Below are positions 12,120 to 19,781 of a DNA stretch of 64,000 bases, piece after piece (within the stretch, counting starts at the first letter, position 1; each line of letters opens with the position of its first letter). A program made the position numbers and the translations under genes. Source of the DNA: Halomonas sp. TA22. Its GTDB lineage: Bacteria > Pseudomonadota > Gammaproteobacteria > Pseudomonadales > Halomonadaceae. The notes beneath the pieces are model-generated. The model worked only from the letters and a program-made list of their open reading frames with translations. It was not told where the DNA came from and searched no databases. The DNA lies in assembly GCF_013009075.1 (NCBI RefSeq), contig NZ_CP053108.1, positions 372,001 to 436,000 on the forward strand. The letters are read 5' to 3'.

Positions 12120-12530
12120 TCAGCCCTCTAGATGATCGGGCATCAGGATCAGCTGTCCATGTCGTACGCTGCGCTCAGAGATCACCTCGCTGGAGAAGGC
12201 CCGCACCTCACGCCCCCTCCCCTTCAATACCGCCATCTCCAAGCAGCTGTCATGGTCAAGGTGCACATGCAGCGTCGACACCGTCAGGTGGTGATGCGCA
12301 TGGGAGTGATGCGTCAGGCGCTTGGATAACTCCCTCGCCGCATGGTCATAGACATAGACCAGCGCTCCCACGCAGGGTTGCTCCTCCTCGCCTTCCAGTA
12401 CCATCTCCTTGAGCCCCGCCCGCGCCAGATCGCGGATCGCCTCGGAGCGGTTCTGATATCCGCGCTGGGCGATCAGCTGGTCCAGATCCGCCATCAAGTC
12501 GTCATCCAAGGTGACCGTCACCCGCTGCAT
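12120..12530 (-). CDS. nikR: Nickel-responsive transcriptional repressor NikR
   Basis: 136-residue ribbon-helix-helix repressor. The DNA-binding domain is residues 1-45 (MQRVTVTLDDDLMADLDQLI). The C-terminal ACT-like nickel domain contains all four high-affinity ligands at positions one later than in E. coli: His77, His88, His90 and Cys96 (LHVHLDHDSC). The ATG at 12530 was chosen to match the family N-terminus; an upstream in-frame start would add 14 residues. It diverges from nikABCDE, and a perfect NikR operator lies between them, so it should repress the transporter when nickel is sufficient and possibly itself. Confidence 0.95.
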   Translation of the reverse strand: MQRVTVTLDDDLMADLDQLIAQRGYQNRSEAIRDLARAGLKEMVLEGEEEQPCVGALVYVYDHAARELSKRLTHHSHAHHHLTVSTLHVHLDHDSCLEMAVLKGRGREVRAFSSEVISERSVRHGQLILMPDHLEG

Positions 12531-12573
12531 CGTTGTCTCCTGTGATCCGTCGCACACATTGGAAGTCGGCATA

Positions 12574-12601
12574 GTATGATGTTATTGACTAGACATCATA
12601 C
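12574..12601. promoter_or_regulatory. NikR operator
   Basis: GTATGA (12574-12579), 16 bases, TCATAC (12596-12601): exactly the operator layout of the E. coli nik promoter. The arms extend to nine bases (GTATGATGT / ACATCATAC). A TTGACT at 12585-12590 inside the spacer could be a -35 element for nikA, so bound NikR would block RNA polymerase. Confidence 0.92.
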
Positions 12602-12646
12602 GCACTCGACTTTAGGGTAAGAAAAACAATCTTGCAGGAAATCCGG

Positions 12647-14236
12647 ATGCACTCCTCGTCCCGCTATTTTCGTCAGCCACGCTGGCTGCTTGCGCCAGTG
12701 CTCTGTCTCGGTTCGATGCTAAGCCTGGCCGCCCCCCACCCCAACGAGCTGATACTCGCCATTGGCGGAGAGGCCGATCAAGGCTACGACCCACTGCTGG
12801 GCTGGGGTCAATATGGTCATCCGCTGTTCCAGTCCACACTATTGGTCCGCGACGCCGAACTGCAGCCACAAGGCGATCTTGCCATCCACTGGTCGCTCTC
12901 CGACGACCGGCGCGTCTGGACACTGGAGCTGCGCGATGACGCCCGCTTCTCTGACGGCACGGCGCTCACCGCAAAGGATGTCGCCTTCACCTTCAACCAG
13001 GCCGCCAGCGCCGGGGGAAGAGCCGATCTCACCATACTCGAGCATGCCGAGGCCCCCGACGAGCGACACGTTCGCTTGACCCTCAAGGAGCCGCGCATCA
13101 CCTTCGCCGACACCTTCTTTACTCTCGGTATCGTGCCGGCGGCCTCCCGCGACAATGGCTACCACGCGGGCTATGGGCGCGCCCCGCTAGGCTCGGGCCC
13201 CTACCGCATGGTCGAGTGGCAGGAGGGCGAGCAACTGATCGTCGAGCGCAACCCCCATTTTTACGGTCCCGCCCCGGCCTTCGAGCGTCTGGTGTTCCTG
13301 TTTACCGGTGAGGATACCACGCTGGCCGCGGCCCATGCCGGGCGTGTCGATTTGGCCGTAGTGCCGCCGGTACTCGCCGGCCAGCCACCCGCCGGCATGC
13401 GCCAGGTGGTCATGCAGAGCGTCGACAATCGCGGCATCCTCTTTCCCATGCAGTCACGAGGAGACGGTGACATCGGTAACGACGTCACCGCCGACCCGTC
13501 GATCCGCCAGGCGATAAATCGCGCCCTCGACCGCGACACGCTGGTGGAGGTGGCCCTGAACGGTTTCGGCCGCCCCGCCTACGGCCCTGCGGATGGCCTG
13601 GACTGGTCCAACCCTGAAGACACCGTCGCCGATGCCGGCCTCGTCGCGGCGGAAACACTGCTCGATGAGGCTGGCTGGCGCATGGGGGAGGATGGTCTGC
13701 GCTATCGCGAGGGGATGCCGGCACGCTTTCGGCTCACCTACCCCTCGTCGGACTCCACCCGTCAACTGCTCGCCGAAAGCGTGGCCGAGCTGCTGCGTCC
13801 ACTGGGACTTGCCGTCGAGCCCACCGGACGTCATTGGGACGAGATCCGCCGTGAGGCCCTTCAGCGCGATGCCATCCTGTTCGGCTGGGGTAGCCACAGT
13901 CCGCTGGAGGTCTACTATCTCTACCATAGTCGGCATGCCGGCAATGATCTCTACAATGCCGGCGACTATGCCAACCCGAGAGTCGACGACTATCTCGACG
14001 CCGCCCAAGCTGCCGAGAGCATCGAGGCATCCCTACCACTATGGCAACAGGCACAGTGGGATGGCGAAACGGGCTTCGGCATGCGCGGCGATGCCGCCTG
14101 GGCCTGGCTGATCAATCTCGAGCATGTCTATCTTGCCAACGAGTGCCTCGATCTTGGCAAGCTGGGCATCGCCCCTCACGGTCATGGCTGGCCTATCACC
14201 GCAAGCCTGCTCGAGTGGCGCTGGCAGTGCGACTGA
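12647..14236 (+). CDS. nikA: Periplasmic nickel-binding protein of the ABC transporter
   Basis: 529-residue extracellular solute-binding protein, family 5 (NikA/DppA/OppA). Residues 1-29 are a signal peptide (LLAPVLCLGSMLSLAA). Family features include WSLSDDRRVWTLELRDDARFSDG and FTFNQAASAGG at about 80-120, and GSGPYRMVEWQEGEQLIVERN at about 180-205. The start at 12647 has gcagga 7 bp upstream; a TTG at 12632 is less likely. It is the first gene of nikABCDE, 45 bp after the NikR operator. Nickel specificity is inferred from NikR, the operator and the five-gene arrangement; a peptide-type SBP fold alone would not settle it. Confidence 0.9.
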   Translation: MHSSSRYFRQPRWLLAPVLCLGSMLSLAAPHPNELILAIGGEADQGYDPLLGWGQYGHPLFQSTLLVRDAELQPQGDLAIHWSLSDDRRVWTLELRDDARFSDGTALTAKDVAFTFNQAASAGGRADLTILEHAEAPDERHVRLTLKEPRITFADTFFTLGIVPAASRDNGYHAGYGRAPLGSGPYRMVEWQEGEQLIVERNPHFYGPAPAFERLVFLFTGEDTTLAAAHAGRVDLAVVPPVLAGQPPAGMRQVVMQSVDNRGILFPMQSRGDGDIGNDVTADPSIRQAINRALDRDTLVEVALNGFGRPAYGPADGLDWSNPEDTVADAGLVAAETLLDEAGWRMGEDGLRYREGMPARFRLTYPSSDSTRQLLAESVAELLRPLGLAVEPTGRHWDEIRREALQRDAILFGWGSHSPLEVYYLYHSRHAGNDLYNAGDYANPRVDDYLDAAQAAESIEASLPLWQQAQWDGETGFGMRGDAAWAWLINLEHVYLANECLDLGKLGIAPHGHGWPITASLLEWRWQCD

Positions 14237-15207
14237 GCAGCCGTATCGCCGGGCGCCTGGCCAGGCTGCTGCTGGTATTGATGACGGTGGCAGCGATTGC
14301 CTTCGGGCTGGTCCAGCTTTCGCCCATCGATCCCGTGGATGCCTACCTTGGGGCGCAGATGGCCCAGGTCAGCCCGGAGCAGCGCGCGCTGATCACCAGC
14401 CGCTGGGGCTTCGACGAGCCCGCCACCAGGCAATTTCTGCACTGGCTTGGCAACCTCACCCAAGGCGAGCTGGGCTGGAGCCACGTTTACAACGCGCCAG
14501 TTGCCGAGATACTCATCAGCCGCTTCATGGCCTCGTTGCCACTCCTTGTGAGCGCCTGGTTGGGTGCCACCCTTTTCGGTTTCGTGCTCGGCGTGATCGC
14601 CGGTAGCCGCGAGGGGTCGCCAAGCGATCGCCTGATTCGGCTCTACGCCTATACCCTTGCCTCCACGCCCACCTTCTGGCTGGCGATCCTCGCCCTGCTG
14701 CTGTTCTCGGTGAGCCTTGGCTGGACTCCGGTATGCTGTGCCGGCCCCGCTGGCGTGGTGCGCGCCGAAATTGACCTTGCCACGCGACTGCACCATCTGC
14801 TTCTCCCGGCACTGACGCTCTCGATACTCGGCGTGGCACAGATCGCACTGCATACCCGCGCCAGGATGCTCGAGGTGATGCGCTCCGAGCTTGCCCTATA
14901 CGCGCTGGCCCAGGGTGCCAGCCGGCGCGAGGTGGCCTGGCGGCATGGGGCCCGCCACGCCTGCCTGCCGGCGCTGACCCTGTCGCTCGCCTCGCTGGGC
15001 GAACTGTTCGGCGGCTCGCTGCTGGTCGAGCAGGTGTTCGCCTATCCTGGGCTTGGCCGCGCCACCGTGGAGGCTGGGCTGCGCAGCGACGTCCCGCTGC
15101 TGCTGGCCATCGCCATGTTCACTGCGCTGTTCGTCACCCTTGGCAATGCCCTTGCCGATCTGCTCTATCGCTGGATCGACCCTCGCCTGCAGGGAGTGTC
15201 CCCATGA
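14227..15207 (+). CDS. nikB: Nickel ABC transporter permease
   Basis: 326-residue inner-membrane permease of the binding-protein-dependent family. It has an N-terminal membrane segment (LLLVLMTVAAIAFGLVQL), the LSPIDPVDAYLG extracellular part, and at least five more hydrophobic segments. The EAA-type cytoplasmic loop is visible as YALAQGASRREVAWRHG near residue 225. The GTG start at 14227 overlaps the nikA end by 10 bases; the reading frame is open further upstream, but that would be inside nikA. E. coli NikB is 314 residues. Confidence 0.9.
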   Translation: MRLSSRIAGRLARLLLVLMTVAAIAFGLVQLSPIDPVDAYLGAQMAQVSPEQRALITSRWGFDEPATRQFLHWLGNLTQGELGWSHVYNAPVAEILISRFMASLPLLVSAWLGATLFGFVLGVIAGSREGSPSDRLIRLYAYTLASTPTFWLAILALLLFSVSLGWTPVCCAGPAGVVRAEIDLATRLHHLLLPALTLSILGVAQIALHTRARMLEVMRSELALYALAQGASRREVAWRHGARHACLPALTLSLASLGELFGGSLLVEQVFAYPGLGRATVEAGLRSDVPLLLAIAMFTALFVTLGNALADLLYRWIDPRLQGVSP

Positions 15208-16049
15208 GCCCTGGTCGCACCGTCGCAACGCCGATGGCCAGTCCTCGTCTACGCCTCGTCCTGGCTTCGGGAATGGTCCTGCTACTGATCATCACTCTCC
15301 TCCTCGCCCAGAGCCAGCTGGGCGAGGAGGCCATACGCAGCGACTTCCAGGCGCGCCTGGCTCCGCCGGGAGCGGCGCACTGGTTCGGTACCGATGCGCT
15401 GGGGCGGGACCTCTTCGCGCGCACGCTCAAGGGGCTTGCCCTCAGCCTCTGGGTGGGCGGGGCGGCGGCGGCACTAGGTACCTTGATCGCTCTGCTGCTG
15501 GCAGGGATTACCGCCCTCGGTCGCCCCTTCGATGCCGCCGTCGGCCTGCTGGTCGACAGCGTGCTGGGGCTGCCGCATCTGATCCTGCTGATCCTGATCG
15601 CCTTCGCTCTCGGCGGCGGCACCCAGGCGGTGATCCTCGCCGTGGCCCTGACCCATTGGCCGAGCCTGACCCGCCTACTACGGGCTGAGATGCTGCAGAT
15701 CCTGAGTACCGACTATGTACTCCTCTCGCGCCACTTCGGCAAATCGCGGCGCTACATTCTCGTTCACCACTTGCTGCCGCACCTGTTGCCCCAGTGCCTG
15801 GTCGGCTTTCTGCTGCTCTTTCCCCACGCCATTCTGCATGAGGCGGCGTTGACCTTTCTCGGCTTCGGCCTAACGCCGGGACAACCCGCCATCGGCGTAC
15901 TGCTCGCCGAATCGCTACGCTATCTCAGCGCCGGCTACTGGTGGCTCGGGGTCTTCCCCGGGCTCGGGCTGCTGGTGATGGTGCTGACCTTCGATCGCCT
16001 CGCCGCCGGCCTGCGAACCCTGACCACCCCGCAGGAGGCCCAGCAGTGA
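15204..16049 (+). CDS. nikC: Nickel ABC transporter permease
   Basis: 281-residue inner-membrane permease, the second half of the channel. A first membrane segment lies at about residues 15-33 (LVLASGMVLLLIITLLLAQ), followed by the DppC/NikC-type HWFGTDALGRDLFARTLKG motif near 58-76. The EAA loop reads LLSRHFGKSRRYILVHHLLPH. ATG overlaps the nikB stop by four bases (ATGA), so translation is coupled. Length matches E. coli NikC (277). Confidence 0.92.
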   Translation: MSPGRTVATPMASPRLRLVLASGMVLLLIITLLLAQSQLGEEAIRSDFQARLAPPGAAHWFGTDALGRDLFARTLKGLALSLWVGGAAAALGTLIALLLAGITALGRPFDAAVGLLVDSVLGLPHLILLILIAFALGGGTQAVILAVALTHWPSLTRLLRAEMLQILSTDYVLLSRHFGKSRRYILVHHLLPHLLPQCLVGFLLLFPHAILHEAALTFLGFGLTPGQPAIGVLLAESLRYLSAGYWWLGVFPGLGLLVMVLTFDRLAAGLRTLTTPQEAQQ

Positions 16050-16080
16050 TGGCTGCCATGTTCGTACGAGGAGCTTGACG

Positions 16081-16911
16081 ATGCTCGAGATCCAGCGCCT
16101 TTCGCTCGACTTCCTGCGCTATCGTGGCCTATGGCGTCGCGAAAGTCTGTCCTGCCTGCAGGGCGTGTCATTGACCCTGTCCCGGGGGGAGCTGCACGCC
16201 GTGGTCGGCGCCTCTGGCGCCGGCAAGAGCCTGATGGCATTGGCGGTGATGGGACTGCTGCCCGCCAATACCCGAATGGGCGGTACCCTGATGCTCGATG
16301 GCACGTCACTCGATGCCGCTCGCCAGGCGGCTCTGCGCGGCACGCAGCTGGCCTGGATTCCGCAATCGATCGCTTCCTTGGACCCACTGGCCCGCTGTGG
16401 CCATCAGGTGCGCTGGGCGGCACGCCGGGCCGGCGTGTCCCGCGAGCGCTCCTGGCAGGCTGCCGGCCGGGCACTGCAGCGTCACGGGCTCGATGCACCT
16501 GTCGGCCACGCCTACCCGCACAGCCTTTCAGGCGGCATGGCACGGCGAGTGCTGTTGGCCATCGCCAGCGTCGGCGGTGCCGAGTGGCTGATCGCCGATG
16601 AGCCCACCGTCGGCCTGGAGGAAGAGAATCGCCGCAGCGTGCTGGTGCGCCTGCGCCAGTTGGCCGACGCCGGCAAGGGGGTACTGCTAATCACCCATGA
16701 CCTGCGCCACGCCTTGGCGGTGGCAGACCGGGTCACGGTATTTCACGATGGCACGTCACTGGAGACTGCCGAGGCGAGCGCCTTCCGCGGCCAGGGCGAG
16801 CGTCTCGCTACCGCCTATGCTCGCACCCTGTGGCGCGCCCTGCCCGACAACGATTTTCTCCTCCCTACCATGCCCATCGAAAGGGCGTCCTGGGAGGCGA
16901 GTCTTGCTTGA
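16081..16911 (+). CDS. nikD: Nickel ABC transporter ATP-binding protein
   Basis: 276-residue cytoplasmic ATPase. Walker A is GASGAGKS (residues 43-50), the ABC signature LSGGMARR (148-155), Walker B WLIADEP (168-174), and the switch His is in LLITHDLRH. ATG at 16081 has acgagga about 8 bp upstream. It begins 31 bp after nikC and overlaps nikE by 8 bases. It pairs with NikE to drive the NikBC channel. Confidence 0.92.
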   Translation: MLEIQRLSLDFLRYRGLWRRESLSCLQGVSLTLSRGELHAVVGASGAGKSLMALAVMGLLPANTRMGGTLMLDGTSLDAARQAALRGTQLAWIPQSIASLDPLARCGHQVRWAARRAGVSRERSWQAAGRALQRHGLDAPVGHAYPHSLSGGMARRVLLAIASVGGAEWLIADEPTVGLEEENRRSVLVRLRQLADAGKGVLLITHDLRHALAVADRVTVFHDGTSLETAEASAFRGQGERLATAYARTLWRALPDNDFLLPTMPIERASWEASLA

Positions 16912-17524
16912 AGCCAGGCATATCTCCCACGCCCATCGGAGCGCGTCAAGATTGTTAGACGACATCTCGCTTGTCGTCTCCCCCGGTGAGGTGGTAGGGC
17001 TTGCCGGCGCGTCCGGCGCTGGCAAGTCGACGCTCGGGCGCCTGCTGGCGGGTCACTATCCGCCGCGGCAAGGCGAGGTGCTGCTCGATGGCTCACCGCT
17101 GCCAGGCCGAGGCCTGGCCCCGGTGCAGTGGCTACCCCAGACACCCGAGCTTGCGATCAATCCGCGCTGGACGATTCGCCGCATCCTGCATGAAGCCTGG
17201 ACACCGGACCCTGCCCTATGTGAGCGCTTCGGCATTCGAGCCACCTGGCGGCAGCGCTATCCGTTCGAGCTCTCGGGCGGAGAACTGCAGCGCGTGGCGA
17301 TCGTGCGCGCACTCGCCCCTGAGGTTCGCTACCTGATCGCCGACGAGATCTCGGCCATGCTCGATGCCATTACTCAGGCCCAACTTTGGCACGCCCTGCT
17401 AGAGCTCCTCCAAGAGCGCTCGCTCGGACTGCTGGTGATCAGCCATGACGACGCCCTGCTCAGGCGTCTCTGCTCGCGCTGCCTGCGTCTTGAGAGTGGA
17501 CGCCTGCTGCCTCACGCTCCTTGA
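16904..17524 (+). CDS. nikE: Nickel ABC transporter ATP-binding protein, short form
   Basis: 206-residue ATPase. Walker A GASGAGKS (35-42), signature LSGGELQRV (123-131), Walker B YLIADE (143-148) and LLVISHDDALL complete a functional nucleotide-binding domain. The start is TTG at 16904, preceded by gggaggcga and overlapping nikD; no better start exists in this frame. It is clearly shorter than E. coli NikE (268): the C-terminal extension typical of peptide/nickel ATPases is absent. It ends the operon about 45 bp before the decayed region. Confidence 0.88.
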   Translation: MLEARHISHAHRSASRLLDDISLVVSPGEVVGLAGASGAGKSTLGRLLAGHYPPRQGEVLLDGSPLPGRGLAPVQWLPQTPELAINPRWTIRRILHEAWTPDPALCERFGIRATWRQRYPFELSGGELQRVAIVRALAPEVRYLIADEISAMLDAITQAQLWHALLELLQERSLGLLVISHDDALLRRLCSRCLRLESGRLLPHAP

Positions 17525-17567
17525 GGGTCCGGTAACCTCCCCACAGCCGGGTGACGGTAGTGACCAG

Positions 17568-17760
17568 TCAGGCGATGGCTAGATATGAGCTGCCGGTACC
17601 GACGAAGGCGAACAGCAGCAGCGCAGCGGCCAGTGCATGGGCGTCAGGGTCGGCCAGGGCGAAGCTCAGCACCACGGCAGCATAAAAGACGAAGTCGAGC
17701 CCGATATCGAGAAAGCCCCGTCATCGCTGGCGCTGCCGGTGTAGCGTGCCAGGCCCACCG
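17568..17760 (-). pseudogene. Fragment of a CDP-alcohol phosphatidyltransferase gene
   Basis: Reverse-strand translation gives VGLARYTGSASDDG in one frame, then after a one-base shift near 17717 GFLDIGLDFVFYAAVVLSFA and onward to GTGSSYLAIA, ending in a stop at 17568. This resembles the middle of membrane CDP-alcohol phosphatidyltransferases, including the D-G-x2-AR-x8-G-x3-D catalytic area in part. The N-terminus, first aspartates and C-terminus are missing, so it cannot be functional. Confidence 0.6.
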
Positions 17761-17779
17761 CAATGGCGCGTTCGGCGAA

Positions 17780-17907
17780 CGCCTGTTGAAGCGTGCCTGG
17801 TTGGCCTTGAGGTTCTCAAGCGTCAGCGCTTCGTGTCCGCCTACCACGAAGAACAGCGCAACGGCTGCGATGACAACCAAACCTATCCATAGACGTAAAT
17901 GCTTCAA
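17780..17907 (-). pseudogene. N-terminal fragment of a TVP38/TMEM64 (DedA-like) membrane protein
   Basis: The reverse strand encodes one membrane segment (residues about 6-22, LWIGLVVIAAVALFFVV) followed by HEALTLENLKANQARF, typical of the start of TVP38/TMEM64 proteins. Similarity stops abruptly and runs into the CDP-alcohol phosphatidyltransferase fragment, as if a deletion had fused two neighbours. The start would be TTG. No intact copy is present here. Confidence 0.5.
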
Positions 17908-18034
17908 GACAATCGCGCCTTGGGGCCCGTGTTATCTCTGTGCGGCAAAGTGAAGCAGCTGCCGAAAAAGATGTGACAGCGGCGCAAAGCGGAGAGATGA
18001 TCGAATCTCATTATCATTCATAAAGGAAGTCATC

Positions 18035-18484
18035 ATGCTCCGCAAATTGCTCGTCGCCTCCGCGCTCTGCTTCGCCAGCCTACCGGTACTGGCCGCCCAG
18101 TGTGAAGTGGATGTCGATTCCACCGATCAGATGACCTTCGATACCGATGCCATAGAGATCAGCCAGAGCTGCGATACCTTCACCGTCAATCTTCACCATA
18201 GCGGCACCATGAGCAAGGATGTCATGGGCCACAACTGGGTGTTGACCAAGAGCAGCGATGTCAACGACGTTGCCCGCGCCGGCATAGCTGCCGGACTCGA
18301 CAACGACTACCTGGAGCCCGGCGACGAGCGCGTCATCGCCTATACTGACGTGATTGGCGGTGGCGAAACCACCTCGGTCAGCTTCGATGTCGCCAAGCTT
18401 GAGGAAGGCGAAGAATACACCTTCTTCTGCAGCTTCCCCGGTCACTTCGCGATGATGCGCGGCAGCGTATCGCTGGTCGACTGA
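18035..18484 (+). CDS. azu: Azurin, periplasmic type I copper protein
   Basis: 149-residue precursor; signal peptide 1-20 (cleavage VLA|AQC) leaves a 129-residue mature protein, the classic azurin size. All copper ligands are present at the Pseudomonas mature positions: His46 (VMGHNW), Cys112, His117 and Met121 (FFCSFPGHFAMM). Cys3 and Cys26 can form the usual disulfide. It carries electrons in the periplasm, for example to nitrite reductase or cytochrome c peroxidase. No redox partner gene is nearby, so its role here is open. The SD is aaggaag about 6 bp upstream. Confidence 0.97.
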   Translation: MLRKLLVASALCFASLPVLAAQCEVDVDSTDQMTFDTDAIEISQSCDTFTVNLHHSGTMSKDVMGHNWVLTKSSDVNDVARAGIAAGLDNDYLEPGDERVIAYTDVIGGGETTSVSFDVAKLEEGEEYTFFCSFPGHFAMMRGSVSLVD

Positions 18485-18508
18485 GCACTTCGACACACTC
18501 CACATCAG

Positions 18509-18529
18509 GGAGCGCTCAACGAGCGCTCC
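18509..18529. terminator. Hairpin between azurin and MFS genes
   Basis: Nine-base arms ggagcgctc/gagcgctcc around aac, overlapping the last codons of the convergent MFS gene. No U-run on the plus side. Confidence 0.5.
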
Positions 18530-19694
18530 GTCCTCTCAGCCAGAATGCCACTCCCAAGGTAAAGGCCAGTACCAGCCACGAGGCCACGGCGATACCCTGC
18601 CAGCCGGCGACCTGCCAGAATGGCTCCAGATAGAAACCGCCCAGGCTCGCCCCGATATAATAGAACACCAGATAGAGCGCCGAGGCACTGCCCCTGGCCG
18701 TCTGCGCGTTGCGTCCCACCCAGCTCGAGGCCATCGAGTGCGCCAGGAAGAAACCGAAGGCATTGATGGTCAGCCCGATCAGAATCAGCGGCAAGCCCGG
18801 GGCAAGTGTCACCAAGGTGCCAAGCGTGAAGATCCCGATTCCCAGCATCATGCAGGCCGGCTGCGACAGGCGCTGCGCGACGCGTCCCGACAGGGCCGAC
18901 CCCAGGGTGCCTCCCAGATAGGTAAGAAAGATCATCCCCAACCATTGAGTGCTCAGGCCATAGGGCGCCTCGCTCAAGCGGAAGGTGATGTAGCTGTACT
19001 GGTTGATGAAGATCAGGAAATTGAGCCCCCCGATCAAATAGGCGGCCAGCAGCAACGGATTGCGCAGATGATGGGCGATGGAGAGTAGTGCCGGGCGCAG
19101 TTGGAACGGCGTGGGGCGGAAATTGCGTGATTCGGGCAGCAACCTCCAAAATAGCAGCATGCCGACCAGGCTGACCCCGCCGACCACCAGAAAGCTCATC
19201 TGCCAACCGCCGAACTCCGCCGCCACCCCACCCATGATGCGCCCGCCGATACCACCCAAGGTGTTGGCGCTGATATAGAGTCCTACCGCCAGCATCAAGG
19301 CGCGCTTGTCGAACTCGTCGCCCATCCAAGCGATGGCCACCGCCGGCAGGCCCCCCAGCACGAAACCCTGTAACGCACGCAGCCACAGCAGGCTCTGATA
19401 GTTCGGTACGAACGCCAGGCCCAAGGTACATAATGCCGCCAATACCAGGGTAATCAGCATGATGCCGCGCCGCCCGATGGCGTCCGACAGGGTACCGAAC
19501 ACCAACAGAGCCACCGCCAGCGTCAGCGTTGCCACCGACATGACCAGGCTCACCGCCAGGGTCGAGATGCCGAAGGTATGGCGCAGCTCGGGCAGCAGCG
19601 GCTGTGGCACATAGAGATTGATGAATACGATGAAAGAGCCCAGGCACAGCGCCAGGGTCGCCCGCCACCAGGCTCTAGAATAGGCTTCGATCAT
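18516..19694 (-). CDS. MFS exporter, YnfM-like
   Basis: 392-residue major facilitator with 12 predicted membrane segments. The loop 2-3 motif reads GTLSDAIGRRG. It follows E. coli YnfM closely in several places: LYISANTLGGIGGRIMGGV, LPESRNFRP and GFFLAHSMASSWVGRNAQ. YnfM is a putative efflux transporter of the drug/sugar-efflux type whose substrate is unsettled. It diverges from a LysR gene 87 bp away, the same pairing as ynfL-ynfM in E. coli, so the LysR protein probably controls it. Confidence 0.85.
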   Translation of the reverse strand: MIEAYSRAWWRATLALCLGSFIVFINLYVPQPLLPELRHTFGISTLAVSLVMSVATLTLAVALLVFGTLSDAIGRRGIMLITLVLAALCTLGLAFVPNYQSLLWLRALQGFVLGGLPAVAIAWMGDEFDKRALMLAVGLYISANTLGGIGGRIMGGVAAEFGGWQMSFLVVGGVSLVGMLLFWRLLPESRNFRPTPFQLRPALLSIAHHLRNPLLLAAYLIGGLNFLIFINQYSYITFRLSEAPYGLSTQWLGMIFLTYLGGTLGSALSGRVAQRLSQPACMMLGIGIFTLGTLVTLAPGLPLILIGLTINAFGFFLAHSMASSWVGRNAQTARGSASALYLVFYYIGASLGGFYLEPFWQVAGWQGIAVASWLVLAFTLGVAFWLRGRSAR

Positions 19695-19781
19695 GCTGTC
19701 CTCCTGATTGGAGAGGCATGATCGCGTTAATGCTATGATAAGCCAAACAGCAACTTTCGATACATATCATCTAATTTGCTT

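Noticed and set aside
18001-18025. Fur-box-like sequence before azurin
   Set aside because: Only about one half-site (attatcatt) matches; too weak to call.
19735-19770. ATGATA ... TATCAT dyad between the YnfM-like exporter and its LysR gene
   Set aside because: Six-base arms 24 bases apart are expected by chance in an AT-rich intergenic region; a LysR site is probable here but this is not good evidence for it.
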